Below, piece by piece: positions 1 to 6,935 of a DNA stretch of 12,111 bases. The stretch's first letter is position 1. Every line of letters begins with the position of its first letter. The notes under the pieces were generated by a model. The model was not told the origin of the DNA. It searched no databases and was given only the letters and a program-made list of their open reading frames with translations. This DNA is from DATHWB01 sp041744795 (GTDB lineage: Bacteria > Actinomycetota > Acidimicrobiia > Spongiisociales > ZC4RG35), in the NCBI GenBank assembly GCA_041744795.1, contig JBGTKD010000095.1, forward strand, positions 1 to 12,111, in the 5' to 3' direction. The position numbers were made by a program, and so were the translations under genes.

Positions 1-955
1 ACGGCAACAACCCGTTGAGGAACACCACCCCAACCAAGACCCAGGCCAGCGGCCCAGGCAGGACCCCGAGCACTCTTTCATCCTGGCTTGCCGTCTCGCG
101 GCGGGTCCCCCTCCAGGTAGCCAGACAGAACCAGGCGAGGAACGGCACCCACACCATGAAAGCGCCTAGTCGAACAATCCCGTTGGTGAACTCGTTCGCC
201 GGGAACAACCCGGCAAGTCCGATCAGACCGGCCAGCGCTGCGAACGGCCACATGAGATCGGTGCGCTTGAATTCGATCCTTCCGTCCGTCCAAGCCGGGA
301 CGAAAAGGACGAACAGCGCCAGCAGAACAGCGGTGAAGTCATAGAAATGCTGAAGAAGATCCAGCGAGATCAGCCCGTGAAACACAACGCCCAGCGCCAC
401 GCCCCACAGCCGCGTCCTGCGCACCAGCAACAGCACCGGAATCGACAGTTCGATTGCGGCCGAACCGAGGATCGGTCCCCATGCCGCCGCAGATGTTTCC
501 GGTATCGGTGCCAACCCGTACCCGTCGAGCCACTGGTTGGCATAGACCAACCCACAGGACACGGACGGGTCAAAAAACGCCGAGTTCAGCTTGGCGAACG
601 CAGCCCAGCCGTAGAAGCCGAGAAACATCCAACGCGCCGTTGGTACGAACCAATCCCAGGGGTCTTTGCGAGTCTCGGCGACCAACATGGCTATGGCGAT
701 GAGCGCGGCCAGCACCCAGTGGTTTCCTATGAACGGCGCCTCCAGCCAGGCAACCAGCACCACTCCGACGTTCGTCGCCATGCGAATCGGGCGGTCTGAT
801 GGTCTGAGCAACAGCGCCACGCCCAGCGCCAACAATCCTGCTGTTGCCAAACCCAGCGAAGTCGTGTCCCCCACGAGTTGTCCGAACCGGGGGTTGCCGA
901 TGATGTGCGCGATGACTGCAACCGCCCACAGACGTAACCAGGGTCTCGGAATCAC
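1..955 (-). CDS. HTTM-like multi-spanning membrane protein, 3' end outside window
   Basis: The minus-strand frame stays open from a GTG at 955 to the left edge (318 codons), so the C-terminus is missing. The translation is strongly hydrophobic, with about seven to nine likely membrane segments (roughly residues 10-20, 33-51, 60-74, 80-93, 106-122, 160-178, 184-200, 207-220, 236-252, 264-280, 301-317). The stretch around residues 121-134 (AKLNSAFFDPSVSC), followed by a histidine-containing helix (FHGLISLDLLQHF), resembles the HTTM/vitamin-K-dependent-carboxylase-like family; bacterial members mostly lack a known reaction. The GTG start overlaps the TGA of the upstream methyltransferase (GTGA), which supports this start and implies translational coupling. 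The role is unknown; by context it may act with the epimerase and methyltransferase on a surface molecule. The family call is by motif recall, so moderate; a coding membrane protein is near certain. Confidence 0.75.
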   Translation of the reverse strand, partial: MIPRPWLRLWAVAVIAHIIGNPRFGQLVGDTTSLGLATAGLLALGVALLLRPSDRPIRMATNVGVVLVAWLEAPFIGNHWVLAALIAIAMLVAETRKDPWDWFVPTARWMFLGFYGWAAFAKLNSAFFDPSVSCGLVYANQWLDGYGLAPIPETSAAAWGPILGSAAIELSIPVLLLVRRTRLWGVALGVVFHGLISLDLLQHFYDFTAVLLALFVLFVPAWTDGRIEFKRTDLMWPFAALAGLIGLAGLFPANEFTNGIVRLGAFMVWVPFLAWFCLATWRGTRRETASQDERVLGVLPGPLAWVLVGVVFLNGLLP

Positions 956-1647
956 GCCCTGCGTCTCCAAGCGACACCGAGCAGCCGCGGAATGTGGCGT
1001 TGGACGCCCAGCGGTGGATGGCGTTCGACCTGGGCATCAGTGACCCCCATCTCCACCATCCGAACCAGGTCCCAGCCACCGGCGGAGGCCGCGTTCACAA
1101 GCTCTGCCATGGTCCGATGGTGGAAGCGGACGGTTCCCTTACCGGCGGGCTCATCGGTGAAACCTCGCTCGAAGTAGGTGCCGGGACGCCACAGCACCTC
1201 GTCGACTTCTTGAATCGGAGCCGACTGGGGGGCGGTGAAGATCGGATGATTGACGACAACCGCCAGCCGTCCGCCGGCCCGCACCACTCTCCCCAACTCG
1301 GCGAACAGCGTCTCTTCGTCTTCGATGTGTTCCAGCACCAGCGACACCAGTGCTGCGTCGAACGAGCCACTCACCAGACAGCCGAGCGACGGGAGCGATG
1401 CCCGCGCGACCGGTCCGGACAGCACGGCGGATCCGAGCAACTCCCAGGACCGGTCGACTCCGAACGGGAGCATTCCCCGGGCGCCAACCTCCGCCATCAC
1501 CCGACCATCCCCACATCCGACATCCAGCAGCCTCTCCCCCGCCACAGGGAGAAGCAACTCGACGGCGAGCGGCGTCACTTCGGTTTCGTAGGCCGGATCG
1601 GCCCGGACTTCCCCCACCCACCAATCGGCCAGGTCGTCCCAACTCAC
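952..1647 (-). CDS. class I SAM-dependent methyltransferase
   Basis: A 231-residue protein of the Methyltransf_11 type. Motif I (LDVGCGDGR, residues 41-49) forms the S-adenosylmethionine loop. D65 in FGVDRS fits the acidic residue that binds the ribose. Residues 94-110 (GSFDAALVSLVLEHIED) match the usual post-II motif, followed by LGRVVRAGGRLAVVV, the strand after the 'AGG' turn. The length is typical of a small single-domain enzyme with no membrane segment, so it should be cytoplasmic. The start is GTG at 1647, overlapping the TGA of the epimerase by four bases (GTGA); its own stop overlaps the next gene the same way. The substrate cannot be read from the sequence. Being coupled to a nucleotide-sugar enzyme, a sugar, sugar-lipid or polyprenyl acceptor is possible but inferred. 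Confidence 0.9.
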   Translation of the reverse strand: MSWDDLADWWVGEVRADPAYETEVTPLAVELLLPVAGERLLDVGCGDGRVMAEVGARGMLPFGVDRSWELLGSAVLSGPVARASLPSLGCLVSGSFDAALVSLVLEHIEDEETLFAELGRVVRAGGRLAVVVNHPIFTAPQSAPIQEVDEVLWRPGTYFERGFTDEPAGKGTVRFHHRTMAELVNAASAGGWDLVRMVEMGVTDAQVERHPPLGVQRHIPRLLGVAWRRRA

Positions 1648-2600
1648 ACGTTAAGTGCCTGACGGAACCATGGCGCGGTGGCTTCCAAGCCCTCCCGCAG
1701 CCCTATCTGAGGCTCCCAGCCCAACAACTCCCGGGCCCGCGTGATATCGGGACAGCGAACGGAGGGATCATCGACAGGTCGGGGAAGGAACCGGAGCTCC
1801 GACTTCGAACCAACCACTTCGCGCACGGTCTCGGCGAGTTCGAGAATCGTCACCTCGTGGGAGTTGCCGATGTTCACCGGCTCAGAACCCTCCGAGACAA
1901 CCAGTCGCAGGATCCCCTCGACAAGATCGTCGACATGGCAGAGAGACCGCGTCTGCATTCCGTCGCCATGCACGGGCAGGGGCTCACCGCGTAGAGCCGC
2001 CGAGAAGAATGCCGGCACTGCCCGTCCATCATCCGGTCTCATTCTCGCCCCGTAAGTGTTGAAGATCCGAACGATCCGGGTGCGTAGCCCATGCGCTCGG
2101 TGGTAGGCCATTGTGAGGGCCTCGCCGTAGCGCTTGCCTTCGTCATAAACCCCGCGCACCCCGATCGGGTTGACGTTTCCCCAATAGGACTCAGGCTGAG
2201 GGTTGACGAGCGGGTCGCCGTAAACCTCAGAAGTGGACGCCTGCAGGAACACGGCATCTTTGGCCAAGGCCAGTCCGAGGGCGTTGTGGGTTCCCATCGC
2301 ACCGATCTTGAGGATCTGGATCGGCCAGCGCTCAAAGTCGACCGGTGAAGCGGGTGATGCGAAGTTGAGCACGAAGTCGACTGTCCCGTCGATATCAATG
2401 TGCTGGCGGATGTCGTGGTCGACCACTGTGAACTGATCGGAGTCCAAGTGGCTGACATTGGCGAGAGAACCGGTGATCAGGTTGTCGACACAGACGACCG
2501 TTGCGCTTTCGCTGAGAAGTCGCTCACACAGGTGCGATCCGAGGAAGCCCGCACCGCCGAGCACTACTACGCGGCTCCCGGCGAAATCTTGGATCAACAT
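1644..2600 (-). CDS. NAD-dependent epimerase/dehydratase, UDP-glucuronate decarboxylase-like
   Basis: A 318-residue extended short-chain dehydrogenase. The NAD-binding loop GGAGFLGSH is at residues 15-23. The active-site region has ASTSEVYGDP (121-130), WGNVNPIGVR (140-149) and the YxxxK pair Y152/K156 in YDEGKR. RIFNTYGARM (178-187), GDGMQTRSL (212-220) and VNIGNSHEVTILELA (242-256) follow. This order and wording is that of UDP-glucuronic acid decarboxylases (UXS), which convert UDP-glucuronate to UDP-xylose through a 4-keto intermediate. The ASPASP motif (81-86) is present, but the following residues (VDFERWP) differ from the common HYQxNP form, so a related 4,6-dehydratase or epimerase remains possible. 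The ATG at 2600 has a GAGGGG directly against it and an in-frame TAG nine bases upstream; the TTG at codon 2 is an alternative start. It lies 51 bp downstream of the response regulator and is coupled to the methyltransferase. Confidence 0.88.
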   Translation of the reverse strand: MLIQDFAGSRVVVLGGAGFLGSHLCERLLSESATVVCVDNLITGSLANVSHLDSDQFTVVDHDIRQHIDIDGTVDFVLNFASPASPVDFERWPIQILKIGAMGTHNALGLALAKDAVFLQASTSEVYGDPLVNPQPESYWGNVNPIGVRGVYDEGKRYGEALTMAYHRAHGLRTRIVRIFNTYGARMRPDDGRAVPAFFSAALRGEPLPVHGDGMQTRSLCHVDDLVEGILRLVVSEGSEPVNIGNSHEVTILELAETVREVVGSKSELRFLPRPVDDPSVRCPDITRARELLGWEPQIGLREGLEATAPWFRQALNV

Positions 2601-2651
2601 CCCCTCACGCTACCTGCGAACCGCCAGCCTCCTGAAGCAAAGGAGATCAGG

Positions 2652-3308
2652 TCAGGTGCCCGGGCTGGTGATGCCGTGCTCATACGCCCACACGACGGCC
2701 TGGACTCGGTCCCGCACACCGAGCTTGAGAAACACGTTCGAGACGTGGGTCTTGACGGTGGCTTCGCCGACAAAGAGGTCCTCGGCAATCTCGGAGTTGC
2801 TTCGACCTCGCGCTATCAGCCCCAACACTTCCAGTTCGCGATCGGTCAGCGGGTCGACGAGGTTGGGGGCGACCCGTCCGGCGGCAGGGTGACGGGCAAA
2901 TTCTTCGATGATCCGCCGGGTCACCGACGGCGCCAACAACGATTCGCCCCCTGCGACGACCCGTACCGCATCAACCAGCTGTTCGGGCGGGGCGTACTTC
3001 AGCAGAAACCCGCTGGCACCGTTGCGCAGGGCCGTAAACACGTAGTCGTCTTGTTCGAACGTGGTGAGAATGATGACCCGCGGAGGGTCGTCCAGTTCGG
3101 CGATGATCCTCGTGGCCTCGAGTCCGTCCATCTCCGGCATCTGTATGTCCATGAGCACAACATCAGGACGCTCCCGTTTAGCCAGACCGACGGCTTCGGA
3201 CCCATTTGAGGCTTCGCCGACCACTTCGATGTCGGCCTCGACTTCGAGGATCATCCGGAACCCGGACCGGACGAGATGCTGGTCGTCGACCAGAGCGACC
3301 GTGATCAA
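2652..3308 (-). CDS. two-component response regulator, NarL/LuxR family
   Basis: A 218-residue regulator with an N-terminal receiver domain (about residues 1-120) and a C-terminal LuxR-type helix-turn-helix (about 150-212). Receiver landmarks are the acidic pair D8-D9, phosphoacceptor D54 in LMDIQMPEMDG, T82 in ILTTF and K104 in GFLLK. The DNA-binding part begins LTDRELEVLGLIARG and carries the recognition region EATVKTHVSNVFLKLGV. The start is TTG at 3308, overlapping the kinase stop (TTGA), which gives the expected MITVALVDDQ beginning and indicates translational coupling with the kinase. It should be phosphorylated by that kinase and bind DNA as a dimer, most likely in the divergent gap before the ABC exporter. 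Residue 105 after the invariant lysine is tyrosine where D is usual in this family. Confidence 0.95.
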   Translation of the reverse strand: MITVALVDDQHLVRSGFRMILEVEADIEVVGEASNGSEAVGLAKRERPDVVLMDIQMPEMDGLEATRIIAELDDPPRVIILTTFEQDDYVFTALRNGASGFLLKYAPPEQLVDAVRVVAGGESLLAPSVTRRIIEEFARHPAAGRVAPNLVDPLTDRELEVLGLIARGRSNSEIAEDLFVGEATVKTHVSNVFLKLGVRDRVQAVVWAYEHGITSPGT

Positions 3309-4522
3309 CGGGCCGCCTCCGCCTCGTAGCTCGAGAGGCTCGGAAGGCGCGCCACGATCCGATATCCCCCGCCACCCAGAGAGCCATGTTCGAAGCTGCC
3401 ATCCAGCACCGATGCACGTTCTCGCATCCCGACCAGACCCTTTCCTCCGCCGGGTCCAGCCTTGGCCGCCCCCGGAGCAGGCGGTCCGTTGACGACTTCG
3501 ACCTGGAGCCCGTCGGTTAGGTGGGTGAGGACAACGGTGGTTTCGGCGCCTGGGGCATGGCGGATCACGTTGGTGAGAGCCTCCTGGACGATGCGGTAGG
3601 CCGACAGTTCGACCGAAGACGGGAGAGGTCGACTCAGCCCGATCACTCGGAACTCGACGGGCAGCCCTGTGGCTCGAGTCGCTTCGACCAGCTTCGGAAC
3701 TCCGTCGAGTGTGGGTTGGGGCGACAGCTGATCATTGTCGTGTTCGGAACGGAGGTAGCCGACGAGCCGCTGGAGTTCTCCGACTGCCTGACGGCCCGAT
3801 TCTTCGACATGACCAAGGGCTTCGGTCGCTTTCGTCGGTTCGTGCTCGATCATCCGCCGGGCAGCGGCGGCCTGCACGCCCATCACCGACACATGGTGTG
3901 CAACAACGTCATGCAGTTCTCGGGCGATGCGAACGCGTTCGTTGGTGACCGCTTGGCGGGCACGCTCCTCCCGCTCGGCAGCCAACTGGTCGGCCCGAAG
4001 CTGGAGTTCGGCCTCATACTCGCCGCGCTTGCGGCTGGCATCGCCGAGCATCCATGCCGCAACGAAGAAGGCGGCGTTCAGACCGAGGCTGAAAATCAAG
4101 AACGTGAGCCCATCGAGGTTCACAACCTCTGAATCCTCCAGCAGGGCCACGACCAGCGCCACCATTCCGGCCCCAACCACCAGCACCCGGACGCCGTCTC
4201 GTCGGCGCCGATCCGCTGCGTATGCCCCGACGGCATGCAGAGCGACGAATACCGCTACCGACGAGATCGATCCTTCCGGCACTTTGAGAATGCGGAAGGC
4301 GGTGAACCCGAGACCCACCACGAGTCCAACGGTCAGAGGAGTGATCCGTCGGAAGACCAGGGGGATAACGAGCAGCACGAAGGCCAGATAGTCAGCCCAC
4401 TCGGGCAGACGAGATTCGATCTCGTCCGGTGCGAGATCGTGGACGAGGAACAGGCCGAATGTTCCGAGGACAAGCAGGCCGGTTACGACCAACCAATCCG
4501 ATCGGGAAATGCGCCAACTCAC
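3305..4522 (-). CDS. membrane sensor histidine kinase, NarX/DegS (HisKA_3) type
   Basis: A 405-residue kinase. About six hydrophobic segments fill residues 10-28, 43-58, 61-78, 86-102, 111-128 and 138-158, so the sensor part is within the membrane with little extracellular sequence. A basic, probably coiled linker (about 160-198) leads to the dimerisation box ERVRIARELHDVVAHHVS with phosphoacceptor H204. The ATPase domain shows the N box (EALTNVIRHA, N318) and a glycine-rich lid (GGGKGLVGMRER, 358-369). The usual DxGxG is replaced by a VNGPP stretch, which I recall as common in actinobacterial relatives. The GTG start at 4522 lacks an obvious Shine-Dalgarno. It overlaps the response regulator by TTGA and diverges from an ABC-2 exporter, a layout typical of NatKR- or LiaRS-like systems that control a neighbouring pump. 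The stimulus is unknown. Confidence 0.95.
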   Translation of the reverse strand: MSWRISRSDWLVVTGLLVLGTFGLFLVHDLAPDEIESRLPEWADYLAFVLLVIPLVFRRITPLTVGLVVGLGFTAFRILKVPEGSISSVAVFVALHAVGAYAADRRRRDGVRVLVVGAGMVALVVALLEDSEVVNLDGLTFLIFSLGLNAAFFVAAWMLGDASRKRGEYEAELQLRADQLAAEREERARQAVTNERVRIARELHDVVAHHVSVMGVQAAAARRMIEHEPTKATEALGHVEESGRQAVGELQRLVGYLRSEHDNDQLSPQPTLDGVPKLVEATRATGLPVEFRVIGLSRPLPSSVELSAYRIVQEALTNVIRHAPGAETTVVLTHLTDGLQVEVVNGPPAPGAAKAGPGGGKGLVGMRERASVLDGSFEHGSLGGGGYRIVARLPSLSSYEAEAAR

Positions 4523-4644
4523 ACGAGCCAGGCTACGGCTGGGCGACAGCAGTTGCTTCCCACCGTGGAGGGAGCCCTAGTTCCCCCCATGGGTGGAGTA
4601 CGGGGAGGGCCGGGGTCCGTACGGTGGCCACCAGGAGGTTCTCA
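4523..4644. promoter_or_regulatory. divergent intergenic region with clustered palindromes
   Basis: This 122-bp gap must hold the promoters for the leftward kinase operon and the rightward ABC operon. It contains a 10-bp palindrome GGTGGCCACC (4623-4632) overlapping an 8-bp palindrome CCGTACGG (4617-4624). A second GTACGG lies at 4598-4603, 21 bp (two helical turns) from the one at 4619-4624. CCAC-C-GTGG lies at 4560-4568. These are plausible binding sites for the dimeric response regulator. I cannot assign convincing -35/-10 boxes. The operator role is inferred; the repeats are seen. Confidence 0.45.
4633..4638 (+). promoter_or_regulatory. ribosome binding site of the ABC ATPase
   Basis: AGGAGG, a full Shine-Dalgarno match, lies six bases before the ATG at 4645 and fixes that start over in-frame upstream starts, which would add non-homologous sequence. 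It abuts the palindrome at 4623-4632, so a regulator bound there would sit just ahead of the translation start. Confidence 0.85.
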
Positions 4645-5544
4645 ATGCTGGAGATCGACGATCTACACAAGTCATACGGCGATGTGACCGCCCTCGACGG
4701 GTGCTCATTCACTGTGCAACCAGGTCGAATGGTCGGCTTCCTCGGTCCGAACGGAGCGGGAAAGACCACGACGATGCGCGCCATCTTTGGCCTACTTCGT
4801 CTCGACCGGGGAGAGGTGCGCTGGAACGGTTCGGTTGTCACCCATGGAATGCAGACTCGGTTCGGATACATGCCTGAACAACGCGGCCTCTATCCGAAGA
4901 TGAAGATCGAGGAACAACTCATCTACTTCGCTCGCCTCAACGGGCTGTCGAAGACTGCTGCGGCTGAAGCGGCGGATCGCTGGCTCACCGACCTCGGTCT
5001 TGAAGACCGGATGGGCGACGCACTCGAAACCCTCTCACACGGAAACCAACAGCGAGTGCAACTTGCTGCCGCCCTGGTGCATGAACCGGAGTTGCTCATC
5101 CTCGACGAGCCTTTCAGTGGCCTCGATCCGATGGGGGCAGAAACAATGGCGAACGTCCTGCGGGCTCGTGCCGCGGCCGGTGCGGCCGTCGTGTTCTCCA
5201 GCCACCAACTCGACCTCGTCGAAGACCTGTGCGAAGACGTCGCCATCATCCACAAAGGAAGGATCGTCCTGGATGGCAACGTCCATGATCTCAAGACCGG
5301 TTCGAACCGTCGGGTGCTCGAACTCGATCTCACCGAACCCCAGTCTGAGATCGTCTCGGGTCTCAGACTGGGGTTATCGACTCTCGCTTCGATGGACGTC
5401 GCCACATCCTCACGATGCAAGCGGGGACAGACCTGCGCGCCTTGCTGGGAACGCTCGAGCACGCAGAGGAGCTCGAACACTTCGTATTCACCACGCCTTC
5501 GCTGGCGGACCTATTCCGGGAGGCAGTGGCATGACGACATTTGA
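4645..5544 (+). CDS. ABC-2 transporter ATP-binding protein (NatA-like), apparently frameshifted near its 3' end
   Basis: The nucleotide-binding subunit of an export pump. Walker A GPNGAGKT (34-41), Q-loop Q79, signature LSHGNQQR (130-137), Walker B LLILDEPF (150-157), D-loop SGLDP and switch H187 are all intact, so the ATPase core is complete. Read literally the frame ends at 5544 (299 residues) with an arginine/serine-rich tail unlike the family. In the -1 frame the expected ending appears (…HFVFTTPSLADLFREAVA, stop 5532-5534), matching the 'PSLEDLF' close of NatA-type ATPases and giving an ATGA junction with the permease. One extra base at the GGGG run 5370-5373 would join both parts into a 296-residue protein. 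A perfect inverted repeat lies at that point. The gene may be a pseudogene, a recoded gene or a sequencing error; the ATPase identity is firm. Confidence 0.9.
   Translation: MLEIDDLHKSYGDVTALDGCSFTVQPGRMVGFLGPNGAGKTTTMRAIFGLLRLDRGEVRWNGSVVTHGMQTRFGYMPEQRGLYPKMKIEEQLIYFARLNGLSKTAAAEAADRWLTDLGLEDRMGDALETLSHGNQQRVQLAAALVHEPELLILDEPFSGLDPMGAETMANVLRARAAAGAAVVFSSHQLDLVEDLCEDVAIIHKGRIVLDGNVHDLKTGSNRRVLELDLTEPQSEIVSGLRLGLSTLASMDVATSSRCKRGQTCAPCWERSSTQRSSNTSYSPRLRWRTYSGRQWHDDI
5336..5375. repeat. perfect 15-bp inverted repeat at the frame break inside the ATPase gene
   Basis: The left arm AACCCCAGTCTGAGA (5336-5350) and right arm TCTCAGACTGGGGTT (5361-5375) are exact reverse complements separated by a 10-base loop. 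The stem can grow by a T·G and a C-G pair into the loop. It lies wholly within coding sequence. The right arm contains the GGGG run where one extra G would restore the reading frame. No T-run follows, so it does not look like an intrinsic terminator. Confidence 0.95.
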
Positions 5545-6742
5545 GGCAGTTCGCTTGGTCACAATGCGCGAGATCCGCGAGCGCGGGCGTAGCAAGGCGT
5601 TCGTCGGGTCAGGGATCTTCACCATCCTCCTCCTTGCCGCCGTGATTGGGCTGCCGGCAATTCTGGGAGGCGGCGCGAAGTCATTCGAGGTGGGAACCGT
5701 CGGACCGGCTGATACCAGTCTGCTCGCGCTTGCCGAGACGATGGCCACCGAATCGGGCGACCCAGACCAACCGGTCACTTTCAGCGTCACCTCATTCGAG
5801 GACCGGGCTGCGGCCGAGGCTGGCCTAAACGCAGGAGACGTCGAAATCGTCGTCTTGGACGACACGACCCTGCTGCGGGAGGGCTCCGGTGGGTTCGGCG
5901 GGTCGGAGATCGAACGAATTCTGCAACGAGCCGCCGCCACAGTCGCATTGGAGGAGACCCTTGTCGGCTCCTCGGCGACGGTGGCTGACGTCGCTTCGGT
6001 CTTCGGATCCCAACCCCTAACCGTCGAGTCGATGAAGGGTGCGGACGCCGAACTCGACGATGCGAGGAGCATCATCGCCTATGGCGGGCTGATGCTCATG
6101 TATCTCGCCGTCCTGTCCTTCGGTGCCTGGACCCTGACCGGCATCGCCGAAGAGAAGGCCAGCCGGGTGGTGGAGGTTCTGCTGGCGACGCTGCGCCCGT
6201 GGCAGTTGCTAGCTGGCAAGATCCTCGGCATCGGACTGCTGGGTCTGGGCCAGTTCATCATCACCGTCGTCATTGCGCTGGTGTTGATAAGGGTGACGGG
6301 AGCGGTGGAACTGCCGGCGATTCCGCTGGATTCGGCAGTGACCCTTGTGGTCTGGTTCATCCTGGGCTACAGCCTGTTCAGCGTTGCATTCGGCACTGCC
6401 GGAGCCCTCGTCTCCCGGATGGAGGACGCCCAAACAGCCGCGTTCCCGATCTCGATCGTCGCAATCGCAGGATTCTTCGCCTCATTCGCCGTGCTCAACG
6501 ACCCGAGTGGCGCCGCTGGCACGTTCCTCACTTTCATCCCGTTCACAGCACCCTTCGTCGTGCCGATCAGGGTGGCGTTCCAGGAGATCGCCTGGTGGGA
6601 GTATTTGGCGGCGGTTGCAGTTGCCATCTTGACAATCGGTGCGCTGGTCCGTTTCGCAGGGCGGGTGTATGCCGGAGGGCTACTCCACTACGGCGGCCGC
6701 CTCGGACTACGCCAGGCCTATCGATCCGCCGAGATCAGCTGA
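5531..6742 (+). CDS. ABC-2 type transporter permease (NatB-like)
   Basis: A 403-residue membrane subunit. One hydrophobic helix at about 25-45 is followed by a soluble extracytoplasmic domain of some 130 residues (about 50-178). Six further membrane segments follow near 180-203, 230-256, 268-292, 303-322, 330-347 and 357-375. The cytoplasmic motif EEKASRVVEVLLAT (207-220), just after the second helix, is the hallmark of the NatB/ABC2_membrane_3 group, which exports ions, lipids, peptides or drugs with a NatA-type ATPase. The ATG at 5531 overlaps a TGA in the frame carrying the ATPase's conserved C-terminus (ATGA), supporting both the start and the coupling. The substrate is unknown. An intact permease beside a frame-broken ATPase argues for recent damage, recoding or a base error rather than old decay. 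Confidence 0.93.
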   Translation: MTTFEAVRLVTMREIRERGRSKAFVGSGIFTILLLAAVIGLPAILGGGAKSFEVGTVGPADTSLLALAETMATESGDPDQPVTFSVTSFEDRAAAEAGLNAGDVEIVVLDDTTLLREGSGGFGGSEIERILQRAAATVALEETLVGSSATVADVASVFGSQPLTVESMKGADAELDDARSIIAYGGLMLMYLAVLSFGAWTLTGIAEEKASRVVEVLLATLRPWQLLAGKILGIGLLGLGQFIITVVIALVLIRVTGAVELPAIPLDSAVTLVVWFILGYSLFSVAFGTAGALVSRMEDAQTAAFPISIVAIAGFFASFAVLNDPSGAAGTFLTFIPFTAPFVVPIRVAFQEIAWWEYLAAVAVAILTIGALVRFAGRVYAGGLLHYGGRLGLRQAYRSAEIS

Positions 6743-6935
6743 AGCCGCGGCCGGTTCGAGGGTCAATGCGGACTGGAACGCACTCACGGGGGCCTGGATT
6801 GCTTCTCAACCTAACCAGTGCTGCCGGTGCGAATCGCGGGAAAAAGGTAGCTTGTCGTCGCAGAGATCGAGGAAAGGACTCGTCTCCCGGTTCTTGTGTC
6901 CGATACTGGACCCAACCCGAGAAGGCCTGCGCGCT
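6743..6935 (+). other. 193-bp intergenic gap before the glycosyltransferase gene
   Basis: There is no supported gene here, although the glycosyltransferase frame stays open upstream to 6639. The sequence is GC-rich with one A-run (6840-6845). Short inverted arms GTCC/GGAC (6898-6901, 6908-6911) are too weak to call a terminator. A promoter for the two downstream glycosyltransferase genes is expected here, but I cannot place its boxes. Confidence 0.3.

Noticed and set aside
1639..1650. Identical 12 bases (CGTGTGAGTTGG on the minus strand) at the starts of the methyltransferase and the histidine kinase (also 4514-4525).
   Set aside because: A 12-base repeat is expected by chance in a window this size, and one copy lies inside an operon junction; a shared control element is unlikely.
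2629..2645. Small hairpin (CTCCT/AGGAG) between the response regulator and the epimerase.
   Set aside because: Five-base stem without a T-run; too weak for a terminator, and the genes may be co-transcribed.
2400..3209. A 269-codon plus-strand frame across the epimerase and response regulator.
   Set aside because: Antisense to two recognised genes and lacks any recognisable domain.
5336..5375. Reading the inverted repeat as an intrinsic transcription terminator or an insertion-sequence end.
   Set aside because: No T-run follows, it lies inside coding sequence, and no transposase or target duplication is present.
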